Made by a program: the position numbers and the translations under genes | The notes under the pieces: model-generated | What the model saw: the letters and a program-made list of their open reading frames with translations, nothing else | The model's database searches: none | Told to the model about the DNA's origin: nothing | From: Cytobacillus pseudoceanisediminis | GTDB taxonomy: Bacteria; Bacillota; Bacilli; Bacillales; Cytobacillaceae | Reading direction: 5' to 3' | Length of the DNA: 64,000 nucleotides | Assembly (NCBI RefSeq): GCF_023516215.1 | Contig: NZ_CP097349.1 | Span: 4,616,001 to 4,680,000, forward strand | Shown: in pieces, positions 1 through 9,076 of the stretch | Layout: the number at the start of each line of letters is the position of its first letter | Numbering within the stretch: position 1 is the first letter of the stretch

Positions 1-1
1 T

Positions 2-1114
2 CTTCAAAACGCCCTTACTAATTTTATCAAGGGCCGAATTAAAAAGCTCCCTGTTAAATCGAACTGGGTGGTCTTCGAAGCCCATATGGGAAAACAGTAC
101 AGTGACAGTCCTAAGTATATTTATGAAGAACTGCTGAAGGGAAATAACAAATATAAATATATCTGGTCCTTTGAAGATCCGGAAGCTGTCGAGGTGCCTG
201 GAAATCCTGTTAAAGTTAAAAAAAATAGCCTCAAATATTATTATTATCTTAACCGATCCAAGTATTGGGTAGATAACCAGGGAATTGCACATTTAGTCCC
301 TAAGAAGAAAGATCAGGTGTATCTGCAAACCTGGCATGGAACACCTCTTAAGAGAATGGGCTATGACCAAAAAAAGCTTCCTAGTGAAACGGAGCTGTCA
401 CGACTTCGGGTTCAGACAGATGCTTGGGATTTCTTCATTTCTCCAAACTCCTACAGCTCCAAAATATTTACGCGCGGGTTCCGGTATGGGGGAGAGATTC
501 TTGAGACAGGTTACCCAAGAAATGATATTCTGATTAACAAGCCAAGGGAGATTGCGGAAAAGGTTCGGAATGAAACAGGGATTTCTGAAGGCAAAAAGGT
601 CATTCTTTTTGCTCCTACATTCCGGGATTGGGATCCCAACTCATTCCAAAAAACACTCGCAGATATCCAGCAGCTTAGCAAAAGTGTTGACCAAAACACT
701 ATTATCCTGCTCCGGCTGCATTACTTGTTATCTGCAAAGATCTCTCATATGAGAATGCCTGAGAATGTCATAAATGCATCAGGCTATCAGGATATACAGG
801 AATTATATTTGGTGTCGGATGTATTGATAAGTGATTATTCATCTGTCATGTTTGACTTTGCATTATTAAAGAGGCCGATTATTTTATACTGCTATGACTT
901 GGAAGAATATTTGGCCCGCCGGGGAACCTACTTTGATCTGGTTGAAAAGGCTCCTGGTCCGATATGCAGAAAGATAGATGAAGTCAATTCCTTCTTGAAT
1001 CATCCTGCCCGATTAAACGAGTATGAGCAATTACTGGACCGTTTTGTTGCTGAATTTGGCAGTATAGAAGATGGCAATGCTTCTAAAAGAGTTGTAAACA
1101 GGGTTTTTCATTAA
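2..1114 (+). CDS. CDP-glycerol glycerophosphotransferase family protein, 5' end outside window
   Basis: Transfers glycerol-phosphate (or a related polyol-phosphate) from CDP-glycerol to a lipid-linked teichoic acid chain on the inner face of the membrane. The reading frame is open from the first bases of the window, so the N-terminus lies upstream; 370 residues are visible. Family motifs are present: WHGTPLKRMG about one third of the way in, the GYPRND block, LFAPTFRD and the C-terminal ISDYSSVMFDF block with catalytic-region Asp and Ser residues. It is clearly a paralogue of the protein at 6816-8018, which shares all these blocks. TagB, TagF and TarL types cannot be separated from this sequence alone. 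A terminator follows. Confidence 0.9.
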   Translation, partial: LQNALTNFIKGRIKKLPVKSNWVVFEAHMGKQYSDSPKYIYEELLKGNNKYKYIWSFEDPEAVEVPGNPVKVKKNSLKYYYYLNRSKYWVDNQGIAHLVPKKKDQVYLQTWHGTPLKRMGYDQKKLPSETELSRLRVQTDAWDFFISPNSYSSKIFTRGFRYGGEILETGYPRNDILINKPREIAEKVRNETGISEGKKVILFAPTFRDWDPNSFQKTLADIQQLSKSVDQNTIILLRLHYLLSAKISHMRMPENVINASGYQDIQELYLVSDVLISDYSSVMFDFALLKRPIILYCYDLEEYLARRGTYFDLVEKAPGPICRKIDEVNSFLNHPARLNEYEQLLDRFVAEFGSIEDGNASKRVVNRVFH

Positions 1115-1120
1115 CTAAAT

Positions 1121-1150
1121 AAAAAGAGTTGCTTTTTGCAGCTCTTTTTA
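1121..1150 (+). terminator. Rho-independent terminator
   Basis: A 12-bp stem with one G-U pair (1121-1132 with 1138-1149) closes a T5 loop and ends in a T run. It separates the glycerophosphotransferase gene from the glycosyltransferase gene. Confidence 0.8.
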
Positions 1151-1185
1151 TTATTTTGGCATTTGTAAATGTAGAGGTGAGAAAT

Positions 1186-2727
1186 GTGTCTGCACTTGTA
1201 TCCATTGTAATTCCAGTATATAATGCTGCTCCTTATCTTGACGAATGTTTGAAATCTGTCATAGATCAAAGCTATCAGGCTTTAGAAGTCATTATTATTA
1301 ATGATGGTTCGACTGACCAAAGCGAAGAGATCATTAATCGGTATGTTAATCAGGATAGCCGAATAACATTAATCAACCAGCAGAACCACGGGTTAGGCTA
1401 TACCAGGAATAAAGGTATTTCATTAAGCAATGGAACATACATTTTCTTTTTGGATTCTGATGACCGCATACCGGCTCATGCCATCCAATCCTTAGTGAAA
1501 GCAGCTGTAAAGGGTGACGCCGATTATGCAGCCGGGAAAGTTATTCGTTTTAATGAAGAGAGAAAATATATCCCCATCAGGCATCTGGAATTTAATTTAT
1601 ACAAAAAGAATGAGATCACTGCACTTTTGGATCAACCAGAATTGCTCCAGGATAGTATTGCCTGCAATAAGCTATGGAAGAAGGATTTTGTGAAAAGAAA
1701 CAATCTTCATTTTACAGAAGGAAAGTATTATGAAGATCTTGCTTTTACAATGAAAGGAGCCGTACTTGCAGGCAAGATAGCCATTGTTAATAGTTTTGTA
1801 TATGAATGGCGGGTTAGGGAAGGAGAAGATAAGCCTTCCATCACACAGCAGCAAATGAAACTGCAGAACACTCTGGATCGAATTAGTGCCTTATCTTCAA
1901 ACAGACAGTGGCTGAAAGCTAACCAAATACCTGTGAAAATCATTCAGGAGCATGATTTAAAAAGCTTATTGGATCTCTTGAGGCTACATGTCATTAAATA
2001 TGCCTTAATCGATGATGCAGATAGAGAACGGTGGGAAGATGCGGTCACCTCATTTATAAATGAAATCCCGGCAGATACTGCGTTAAAGCTTCCCGCTAAA
2101 GAAAAGAAGCTCTATGATATATTTTTCAATAAAAATTATAATGAGTTGAAATTATTTTCTGTAATTTATACAAACACAGAAACAACTCCAATTGTCTTTC
2201 AGGAAAGCAGCAGGTTCCTTCTAAAAGGTGAAGAAAAGACTCATGATGTTACCAAAGATTTTAAGCCCACAGTAATAATAAGTAAAATCGTATCGGATGA
2301 TTTAGGGTTCGAAATTTCAGGAGCATTGACTATTCCGAAAGCCAGCAAGCAAGCCGTTGGTGAAATCTATGCGACTGTAAGAGGCTCAAAGGAAAAGATC
2401 ATACTCGCTAATGTAGAAAGTGAGCCTGTGGAGGAACCTCACCCTTATCTCTTTGAAAATCAGATATATAAAGCATGGATTCAAGCCAAGGCCTTTAAAA
2501 ATGTGGTTCGGGGATCCACCTTGGACTTATATTTCCGCCTGGTTGATTATCCCGAGTATCTGCCGGCCAGAATTAGAGTTTCTCCAGGGGTTAACACTTC
2601 CGATGGAATCAAAGAGCCTGTAATATCTCTTTATCGGACAAATTTAGGCAATATGAGTATAGAGATTAAAGCGAAAAATGTATTGTTCGGAAAAGCTCTT
2701 GCCAAAATCAAAAAAATACTGAAGTAA
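1186..2727 (+). CDS. Family 2 glycosyltransferase (teichoic acid or polysaccharide decoration)
   Basis: GT-A fold sugar transferase of 513 residues. The N-terminal 220 residues carry the family 2 signature: VSIVIPVYNAAPYLDECLKS, then NDGSTDQS, LGYTRNKG, and the metal-binding FLDSDDR. The remaining ~290 residues form a C-terminal extension like that of teichoic-acid glycosyltransferases of the TarP/TarQ type; I cannot assign acceptor or sugar. The frame is open further upstream, but GTG at 1186 is preferred: it has an AGAGGTGA ribosome binding site at 1173-1180, and the product then begins MSALVSIVIPVYN, as usual for this family. The upstream reading would run back into the preceding terminator. 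Confidence 0.85.
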   Translation: MSALVSIVIPVYNAAPYLDECLKSVIDQSYQALEVIIINDGSTDQSEEIINRYVNQDSRITLINQQNHGLGYTRNKGISLSNGTYIFFLDSDDRIPAHAIQSLVKAAVKGDADYAAGKVIRFNEERKYIPIRHLEFNLYKKNEITALLDQPELLQDSIACNKLWKKDFVKRNNLHFTEGKYYEDLAFTMKGAVLAGKIAIVNSFVYEWRVREGEDKPSITQQQMKLQNTLDRISALSSNRQWLKANQIPVKIIQEHDLKSLLDLLRLHVIKYALIDDADRERWEDAVTSFINEIPADTALKLPAKEKKLYDIFFNKNYNELKLFSVIYTNTETTPIVFQESSRFLLKGEEKTHDVTKDFKPTVIISKIVSDDLGFEISGALTIPKASKQAVGEIYATVRGSKEKIILANVESEPVEEPHPYLFENQIYKAWIQAKAFKNVVRGSTLDLYFRLVDYPEYLPARIRVSPGVNTSDGIKEPVISLYRTNLGNMSIEIKAKNVLFGKALAKIKKILK

Positions 2728-2735
2728 AGTGAGAA

Positions 2736-2765
2736 AAAGCCCGGAACTATAACTGTTCCGGGCTT
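2736..2765. terminator. Bidirectional terminator between convergent genes
   Basis: A 12-bp inverted repeat with core AAGCCCGGAAC and its complement (2736-2747 with 2754-2765) sits between the convergent glycosyltransferase and C39-peptidase genes, with A-rich and T-rich flanks on the two sides. Confidence 0.85.
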
Positions 2766-2776
2766 TCTCTGCTGAT

Positions 2777-4642
2777 TTAATAGGAAATGGCTCTTTTTTC
2801 CTGATTGCTCCAAAGTTTATTGAACTCGCTTTTACTGATCTTGACATTTTTTTGCCCTGTCCATGGGTCGTTGAAATAATAATTGCTGCTGTCATAGCCT
2901 ACTAAAGTGATGGCATGTACAGTAAAGCCGTGCATAGGGGAGACCCAGACAACCACTGGCTTTCGATAAGATAAGTGAGCTTCTATTGCTGCATTGCTTT
3001 TACCTGATAAGTTTACTGAACTTCCTGCATATTTTTTTACGATGCCCATTAATGCAGTTGGATAAATAGTCCAGCCGAACTTTGTAAATGGATCACCTAC
3101 ATACCCTAAATAAGGGCTGTAAGGATGCTTTGGCATTTCATTGGCTAATTTTACTTTATTAGCGGATGCTCCTTTATATTGAAGCATCATGGTTACAGCA
3201 GTGATTTCACAGCCGGTTGGCAGCTCTGGCAGCTGTGATACAAGCGGAACATTTAATTGCAGCCCGCTAATTTTAGAGCCATGGTATCCATAGGATGTTT
3301 TTGGTGCATAAAAATAGACTGAAAGGATGCGCTGGGTTCCTGATTCTCTCAAGGATGATTTTTTAATATAGCCTGCGGAATCAAGATCGAATATGTATTT
3401 GATTCTATTGCTGTGGCTGCCATAGTAGGTTTGAGGATAGTACTCAAACCATGAAAGTGTACGCTGGGTCCCTTTTTCTCTTTTAGAGGTTTTTGATATA
3501 TGACCCGACTTGTTCATATCAAATATAAGACTGATTTTATCACCGTGATTTCCATAAACGGCATTAGAATAATATTCATATAGCGAAAGAATTCGCTGGG
3601 ATCCTTTTTCTCGTTTGCTTGCCAGGGCCACATTACCTGAGCTGTTTATATCGAAAATATATTCAATGTTTGTGCTATGCTTTCCGTAAAAAGTTCCAGG
3701 ATAATAATGATAAGCTGATGTGATCCGTCGGGTATCCTTTTCTCTCTGAATAGCTTTATTCAAATAGCCGGATGAATTAAGTTCAAAGGAAAATTTAATC
3801 TTGCTTCCATGTGCACCATATGAGGTTTGAGGATAATACTGATATATGGCCAAGGTGCGCTGTGTGTCTATTTCCCTCTGGAATGCACTTGCAATATATC
3901 CTGATGCAGTCATTTCAAATATGTATTTAATCCTTTTCCCATGCGCCCCATATCGGGTTTGAGGGTAATATTCATAATGGATTTCTGGCTGCTGGGAGTC
4001 CTCTTTAAGTTTTTGAGCATTTATAATATAACCATCCTGATTTAAAGAGAAAATAAACTTTACATGCTCATTCGCATTTTCGTGCGAAGTATTGGGATAA
4101 AACTCCTTTATTGTAACGAGTTTATTATTTGAGTAAACTTCTGCATGGGTCAGGTATCCGTTTGAATTTAAGAAATATTTAGTATTGCCCTCTATAATCG
4201 TATTCTCATTTTGCAGAGCCTGAGAACTGCTGACGGCTTTTGATTTTTGAACAGCCTTTTCCGTTAATGTTTTGTTGGACTCGAGGCTTTCTGATACATC
4301 AGTTAGCGTATCGTTTGATGACTCATCAGTTAACGTATCTTTAGATGATTCGGCGGGTTCTGTAATTTGCTGGGATGGCTCTTTTTCTTCTTGCATCGGA
4401 TCCGTAACATCACTTTTAAATGACTCTTCAGCAATTGTATCATCCTCTGTCATTTGTTCTGAAGTTATTTCCTTTTCTTTTTCTTTTGGCTGGTCAAGCA
4501 GAGTTTCTTGAAGATTTTCCTCTGAAGGAACAATTTTCTCAGAAACGGTTTCCTGGTTTTCGGCCTCTGCATATGCCGGATGATGTATGACTGGAATCAA
4601 TAGCGATAAGATAAGTGAAGAAGCCAATAGTTTCTTAATCAT
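2777..4642 (-). CDS. Secreted C39-like cysteine peptidase with about seven tandem repeats
   Basis: Predicted exported protein of 621 residues. Residues 1-26 form a signal peptide ending PAYA. Residues ~27-150 are a low-complexity Glu/Ser/Thr stretch. Residues ~155-463 hold about seven copies of a ~47-residue repeat with the pattern YYPxTxYGxHGxKIxFxF, then SGYxxxA, then REKxTQR. The C-terminal ~158 residues are a C39_2-type peptidase domain: LPTGCEITAV carries the likely nucleophile near Cys478, TVHAITLVGYD the His near 576 and NDPWTG the Asp near 592. The start has an AAGGGGA ribosome binding site. A repeat stalk plus peptidase suggests a wall-bound or substrate-tethering enzyme; substrate unknown. 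Confidence 0.85.
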   Translation of the reverse strand: MIKKLLASSLILSLLIPVIHHPAYAEAENQETVSEKIVPSEENLQETLLDQPKEKEKEITSEQMTEDDTIAEESFKSDVTDPMQEEKEPSQQITEPAESSKDTLTDESSNDTLTDVSESLESNKTLTEKAVQKSKAVSSSQALQNENTIIEGNTKYFLNSNGYLTHAEVYSNNKLVTIKEFYPNTSHENANEHVKFIFSLNQDGYIINAQKLKEDSQQPEIHYEYYPQTRYGAHGKRIKYIFEMTASGYIASAFQREIDTQRTLAIYQYYPQTSYGAHGSKIKFSFELNSSGYLNKAIQREKDTRRITSAYHYYPGTFYGKHSTNIEYIFDINSSGNVALASKREKGSQRILSLYEYYSNAVYGNHGDKISLIFDMNKSGHISKTSKREKGTQRTLSWFEYYPQTYYGSHSNRIKYIFDLDSAGYIKKSSLRESGTQRILSVYFYAPKTSYGYHGSKISGLQLNVPLVSQLPELPTGCEITAVTMMLQYKGASANKVKLANEMPKHPYSPYLGYVGDPFTKFGWTIYPTALMGIVKKYAGSSVNLSGKSNAAIEAHLSYRKPVVVWVSPMHGFTVHAITLVGYDSSNYYFNDPWTGQKNVKISKSEFNKLWSNQEKRAISY

Positions 4643-4770
4643 TCTTTTCCCCTTTCTTATTTAGTTCGTGTTACTCACAATTATTAATAGTATAATAGAT
4701 TTTCAGTGCAGGAAAGAGAATTTTCGACCAGTTTTAATCCAGTTCCGCAAACGCAGACAAAATGCGACAC

Positions 4771-4806
4771 AAAAAAATACTCCCTTTACGTCTCGTAAAG
4801 GGAGCT
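4771..4806 (-). terminator. Terminator of the tagD operon
   Basis: An 11-bp perfect stem (4780-4790 with 4794-4804) is followed on the minus strand by a T-rich run. It overlaps the stop codon of the disrupted glycerophosphotransferase gene. The plus strand also has a T run, so it may work both ways. Confidence 0.8.
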
Positions 4807-5988
4807 CTTTTTTGTTTCTTGCGACTTTAAGGTATATAAGATCCAAGAAGCGATATTTTGGCTGGAAGCTCCTTTGGAATATTCATTCCATTTATTCTCG
4901 TATTCCGATATTTCTTCAAGCTGAAAATCACCTGACTGTAAAATAGTGATAATTTCGCTTGTTGACATGGCAATTGGGCCAGGGACAACGTCTGAATACT
5001 CGCCCCAGAACCCGCGTTCTTTTTGATAGTGCTCAAGATCATAAGGAAAGAAGATCATTGGCTTCCCTAGAATTGAAAAATCAAATGGAATAGATGAATA
5101 ATCAGTAATTAATATATCAGTAATAAATAAAATATCATTAAGCTTGGCATATTTAGAATAATCATAAACAAATCCATCGTATTTGCTTATATCCAGATTG
5201 TTTTTGACAGCAGGATGCAGCCTTAGCAGAACAATATAATCTCCATTTAAATGGTGCTGCATTTCCTCCAGGTCCAAATGAAGCTGAAAGTGGTCCAATT
5301 CATTATCCCGGAAGGTCGGTGCATATAGAATGACCTTTTTTCTTCCAGATAAGGGAATTTTTGATACATATATTTTTTAATAAGAGCAATCCGCTTTTCG
5401 TTAAAAAAAACATCTGTTCTCGGCATTCCGGTTCTAAGAATGTTTTTTTCCTCAATTCCAAACGCTTCCCCAAATATCCTGGCCATTTCTTCCGAGCCGA
5501 CTATTATATTATGGAACTGCTTATATACTTTTTTAAACCTTGTAATGGCCCTGCTCTTCCTGTTTGCAATCGAGGGGTCTTTAAGGCCAAATTGTTTAAT
5601 GGCACCGGAAGCATGCCATACTTGGAGGCAAGTAACATTTTTTTGAACCGGATTGATGAGAGAAATCCATAATAATTATCCACGATCACCAGCTTGGAAG
5701 TGGCTAAATGATAAATGGAAATTATAAAATCCTTCAGCTTTTTAGGCTCAAATAGCAATATCGTGCTCTCATCATATTTAGAAAAAAGTTATACACATTC
5801 TTGCTTGCTAAAAAAATAGTACGACAAGAAGGATCTTGTCGCCTAAGTTCTTCATATATACTTGCGCTATTTTCAATAAATGTAACAACGAAGACAGTTT
5901 TTTCTTTCTTTTGGGGGAACAGCTTGCATATATTAAATATGAAAGAAAATAACATCAAGTATATTGATACTAAGATCTCTCTAGCCAT
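4786..5988 (-). pseudogene. CDP-glycerol glycerophosphotransferase, three apparent frameshifts
   Basis: Four overlapping reading-frame pieces join into one ~402-codon glycerophosphotransferase. Order: membrane-proximal N-terminus (MAREILVSIYLMLF), a middle piece with IVDNYYGFLSS, then LQVWHASGAIKQFGLKDPS, NILRTGMPRTD, LYAPTFRDNE, LLRLHPAVKN and ITDYSSIPFDF. Each break is repaired by one extra base in a homopolymer: A6 at 5782-5787, T7 at 5638-5644 and T6 at 5336-5341 (plus-strand bases). The start ATG at 5988 overlaps the tagD stop as ATGGCTAG, so the two genes are translationally coupled. The WHASGAIKQ block differs from the WHGTPLKR of its two paralogues and suggests a TagB-like role. Given the same fault in essential genes here, it is probably intact in the cell. 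Confidence 0.75.
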
Positions 5989-6379
5989 TGTGAACTTTGA
6001 ACAAATCTTTCTTAATCTTTGTAGTTGAAATTCCAACTGTTCTTGGAAGGTAGATTACTTCGCAATATTCTTTAAGGAAATCAAATTTCCCTTTCCAATC
6101 ATCGCCCATGACAAAAATATCAATATCATTTTCAATAACATCGCTGATTTTTTGTTCCCAATTGTTTTCAGGAATGACTTTATCAACATATCTAATGGAC
6201 TCCAGGATCATTTTTCTATTCTCGTAGCTATGGTATGCTTCTTTATTTTTAAGAGCATTAAACTCATCTGAGGAGATGGCAACTGTCAGATGATCCCCAA
6301 GCTCCTTTGCTCTTTTTAGAATATTTATATGACCCCAATGCAGCAAATCAAACGTACCGTATGTGATGACTTTTTTCAT
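5981..6379 (-). CDS. tagD: Glycerol-3-phosphate cytidylyltransferase
   Basis: Makes CDP-glycerol from CTP and glycerol-3-phosphate, the donor used by the glycerophosphotransferases encoded on both sides. The product has 132 residues, normal for TagD. Nucleotidyltransferase motifs are intact: TYGTFDLLHWGH with the HxGH signature at the N-terminus, and RTVGISTTKIK near the C-terminus, the RTxGISTT motif of this family. The start has a GGAGGAG ribosome binding site. It overlaps the following gene by 8 bases. It is transcribed leftward, away from the gene at 6816. Confidence 0.95.
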   Translation of the reverse strand: MKKVITYGTFDLLHWGHINILKRAKELGDHLTVAISSDEFNALKNKEAYHSYENRKMILESIRYVDKVIPENNWEQKISDVIENDIDIFVMGDDWKGKFDFLKEYCEVIYLPRTVGISTTKIKKDLFKVHNG

Positions 6380-6815
6380 CGATTACTCCTCCTAAAAACT
6401 TGCTGTATTCGATTTCGGATATATTTTTACAATTATTTAATACTGACTCAACATTATCCATCTATCATTAAAAGTATAATGGTGGAGTCTGTGTCCAAAG
6501 ACTTATTTACATCGACAATTTTCATTGTAAATCTTTATGTTTACAAAGCCATTACAGTGAACTAACAATTTGTACACGTTCAGTAATAACGCAAACATAC
6601 TTATACTATTTTATTCTTTTTCTTGGTATTTTACAAGTTTACTTCGCGTGGGGATGCTGCCATATCCTGTTAGCCATTTATTCATTTTTTATACCTTGAT
6701 AATGATTCGTTAAAACCAGATTCATTTGATAATCGCCATGAATAGCTTTATAATGTCTTCATATGCCGAAAAATGTTGAAAAAATAGTCAATTCTATATA
6801 CAAGGTGAATGAGAC
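6380..6815. other. Intergenic region between divergent teichoic acid genes
   Basis: AT-rich, 436 bases, between tagD (minus) and the next glycerophosphotransferase gene (plus). I see no gene. It holds the near-consensus promoter described at 6726-6754 for the plus-strand gene; no equally good minus-strand promoter was found for tagD. Confidence 0.6.
6726..6754 (+). promoter_or_regulatory. Sigma-A promoter of the glycerophosphotransferase gene
   Basis: TTGATA at 6726-6731 and TATAAT at 6749-6754 with a 17-base spacer, about 60 bases upstream of the start codon. Confidence 0.8.
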
Positions 6816-8018
6816 ATGCCATTAAAAAATTTTTTGTTAAGGGTAAAAAGAAGTAATAAAATACAGAGAATATATCAAATTGTTTTTAAGCTGGCCGGTT
6901 ATCTTCCTGTGAAGGAAGACCTTATCATCTTTGAAAGCTTTTTAGGAAAGCAATATAGCTGCAATCCTAGAGCCATTTATGAATACCTGAGAGAAAATCA
7001 CCCTGAATATACTATGTATTGGAGTGCAGATAAAAGGCATCTGGAAAACTTTACTGATAAAGATATATTATATGCAGAAAGATTTTCTCTAAAATGGCTT
7101 TTTCTCATGGCCAGAGCCCGTTATTGGGTAAGCAACAGCCGACTGCCATTGTGGATCCCGAAGCCTTCTCATACCACTTATCTTCAAACATGGCATGGAA
7201 CGCCTCTAAAAAGGCTTGCAGCTGATATGGATGAAGTGCACATGCCCGGTACTGATACAGAAAGCTACAAAGTGAATTTCCTGAAGGAATCAAGTAAGTG
7301 GGATTATTTGATTTCCCCTAATAGATATTCCACGGATATATTCAGAAGGGCATTTGGATTCCGAAAAGAAATGATTGAATCCGGCTATCCACGCAATGAT
7401 TTTCTTTACAATAACAATAATGTAGAAACTATTGAAAAGTTGAAAAAGGACTATCATTTGCCGCTGGATAAAAAGATTCTGCTCTATGCCCCAACCTGGA
7501 GAGATGACCAGTTTTACGGGAAGGGCCAATATAAATTTGAACTTCAATTAAACCTTGATCGCTTAAGGGAAAAACTGGGGCATGAATATATAATTATTTT
7601 AAGAATGCATTATTTAGTCGCTGAAAACTTTGACTTAACACCATATGAAGGGTTTGCCTATGACTTCTCCCATCATGAGGATATACGTGAGTTATATTTA
7701 ATATCTGATATGCTAGTGACTGATTATTCTTCTGTTTTCTTTGATTACGGAAATCTGAGGCGTCCGATGATCTTCTATGTTTATGATATCGATAATTATA
7801 GAGATAAACTTCGTGGCTTCTATTTTGATTTTGAAGAGAAGGCACCTGGTCCATTAGCCAGGACCACAGAGGAGGTCATTCATTATATTAAGAATATAAC
7901 CCCGGATTCTTATTTGAATGAGCAATATGAGGAGTTTTACAGCAAATTTTGCTATTTAGAGAGTGGAGAGTCTTCAAGGCGGGTTGTTGAAGAGGTTTTT
8001 CTGAAAAAAGATATATAA
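6816..8018 (+). CDS. CDP-glycerol glycerophosphotransferase family protein
   Basis: Complete 400-residue enzyme of teichoic acid synthesis, expected at the cytoplasmic membrane face. It adds polyol-phosphate units from CDP-glycerol to the lipid-linked chain. Motifs in order: IFESFLGKQYSCNPRAIYEYL near the N-terminus, YLQTWHGTPLKRLA, ISPNRYSTDIFRRAF, ESGYPRNDFL, LLYAPTWRDD, ILRMHYLVAENFD and TDYSSVFFDY. It closely resembles the partial gene at the window start. AAGGTGA precedes the ATG and a strong sigma-A promoter lies upstream. It stands alone between its promoter and a terminator. TagB, TagF and TarL subtypes are not resolved. Confidence 0.9.
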   Translation: MPLKNFLLRVKRSNKIQRIYQIVFKLAGYLPVKEDLIIFESFLGKQYSCNPRAIYEYLRENHPEYTMYWSADKRHLENFTDKDILYAERFSLKWLFLMARARYWVSNSRLPLWIPKPSHTTYLQTWHGTPLKRLAADMDEVHMPGTDTESYKVNFLKESSKWDYLISPNRYSTDIFRRAFGFRKEMIESGYPRNDFLYNNNNVETIEKLKKDYHLPLDKKILLYAPTWRDDQFYGKGQYKFELQLNLDRLREKLGHEYIIILRMHYLVAENFDLTPYEGFAYDFSHHEDIRELYLISDMLVTDYSSVFFDYGNLRRPMIFYVYDIDNYRDKLRGFYFDFEEKAPGPLARTTEEVIHYIKNITPDSYLNEQYEEFYSKFCYLESGESSRRVVEEVFLKKDI

Positions 8019-8033
8019 CTAATGTATTAAGGT

Positions 8034-8062
8034 AAAAGGGATGGCGAATGCTGTCCCTTTTT
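8034..8062 (+). terminator. Rho-independent terminator
   Basis: Stem AAAAGGGA...TCCCTTTT with a few mismatches near the loop, followed by a T run, just after the glycerophosphotransferase stop. Confidence 0.75.
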
Positions 8063-8299
8063 CTTTTAATTTAATTTTGTAAAGCTTTGAATAATAATAT
8101 TGCACTTAAGTGAAAAATTGTAAATATTCTCTGCATTCATTTACTTCAAAATACGAATCACTTATTCTATAAGAAATATTCATGAATACATTGCAGAGAG
8201 GTGAAAAAACATCCAGATATACTGCTGACTCCAACTTAAGCCCTGCTTTATCCTTGTCCTCGAATGATTAAGCGGCGATTATTGGCTGCTAATATTTTG

Positions 8300-8308
8300 T
8301 GGTATATT
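8300..8308 (+). promoter_or_regulatory. Extended -10 promoter of tagA
   Basis: TGGTATATT is an extended -10 element 36 bases before the tagA start. The rest of 8063-8343 is AT-rich and shows no gene. Confidence 0.45.
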
Positions 8309-8343
8309 AATGGAGAAAATTTAAGATGACAAGGAGTTTTCTT

Positions 8344-9075
8344 ATGAATTTAGAACATGTGGACATTTTGGGTGTTCCTTTTGTTCATGCAACCCGCTCT
8401 CAATTTGTTGATCAATTGCAGCATCATATAAATGCAGAACAAAAAGCTTTTGTGATAACGGCAAATCCTGAAATTGTAATGAAGGCCAATGAAGAACCGT
8501 CGTATATGAAGGTGGTGGAACAGGCGACCTATGTAACGGCAGATGGGATTGGTGTAGTAAAGGCAGCAAAGCTGTTAAATAAACCGCTGCCTGAGAGGGT
8601 AGCAGGCTATGATGTGATGATGGACTTGCTTCAATTAGCTGACCGGCACCAGCACCGTGTGTATCTGCTGGGGGCCAGGCAGGAAACGCTGGAAAAGGCT
8701 GAAAGGAATATTGGAAAACAATTTCCTCAGCTAAAAATAGTCGGTTCGCATAATGGGTTTTTTGACTGGAAAAGCAGACATATTCAGCAGGAAATTGCTG
8801 AAAAGCGGCCGGATCTCATTTTTGTGGCATTAGGCGTGCCAAGGCAGGAAAATTGGATTGCTGAAAATATTCATCAATTTGACAAAGGTGTGTTTGTTGG
8901 TGTCGGGGGCAGCTTTGATGTCATTGCCGGGACCGTGAAAAGAGCGCCGGAAATCTGGCAAAGGATGAATCTGGAATGGTTTTACAGGCTGTTAAAGCAG
9001 CCAAGCCGTTTTGGACGGATGATGGCACTGCCGAGATTCGCTTTCAAGATTTTAGCGCAGAAAGCAAGAAGCTAG
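8344..9075 (+). CDS. tagA: N-acetylglucosaminyldiphosphoundecaprenol N-acetylmannosaminyltransferase
   Basis: WecB/TagA/CpsF family. It adds ManNAc to GlcNAc-PP-undecaprenol, the second step of the teichoic acid linkage unit after TagO. The product has 243 residues, close to the family length. Family blocks are visible: TANPEIVMKANEEPSYM, ADGIGVVKAAKLL, VAGYDVMMDLL, YLLGARQETLEKA, and FVALGVPRQENWI followed by VGGSFDVIAGTVKRAPEIW. ATG 8344 is chosen because AAGGAG at 8331-8336 is spaced 7 bases from it; an upstream in-frame start at 8326 has no such site. The flippase gene follows after one base. Confidence 0.93.
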   Translation: MNLEHVDILGVPFVHATRSQFVDQLQHHINAEQKAFVITANPEIVMKANEEPSYMKVVEQATYVTADGIGVVKAAKLLNKPLPERVAGYDVMMDLLQLADRHQHRVYLLGARQETLEKAERNIGKQFPQLKIVGSHNGFFDWKSRHIQQEIAEKRPDLIFVALGVPRQENWIAENIHQFDKGVFVGVGGSFDVIAGTVKRAPEIWQRMNLEWFYRLLKQPSRFGRMMALPRFAFKILAQKARS

Positions 9076-9076
9076 C

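Noticed and set aside
4272-4511. Plus-strand Ser/Val-rich ORF
   Set aside because: Shadow of the Glu/Ser-rich linker of the C39 peptidase.
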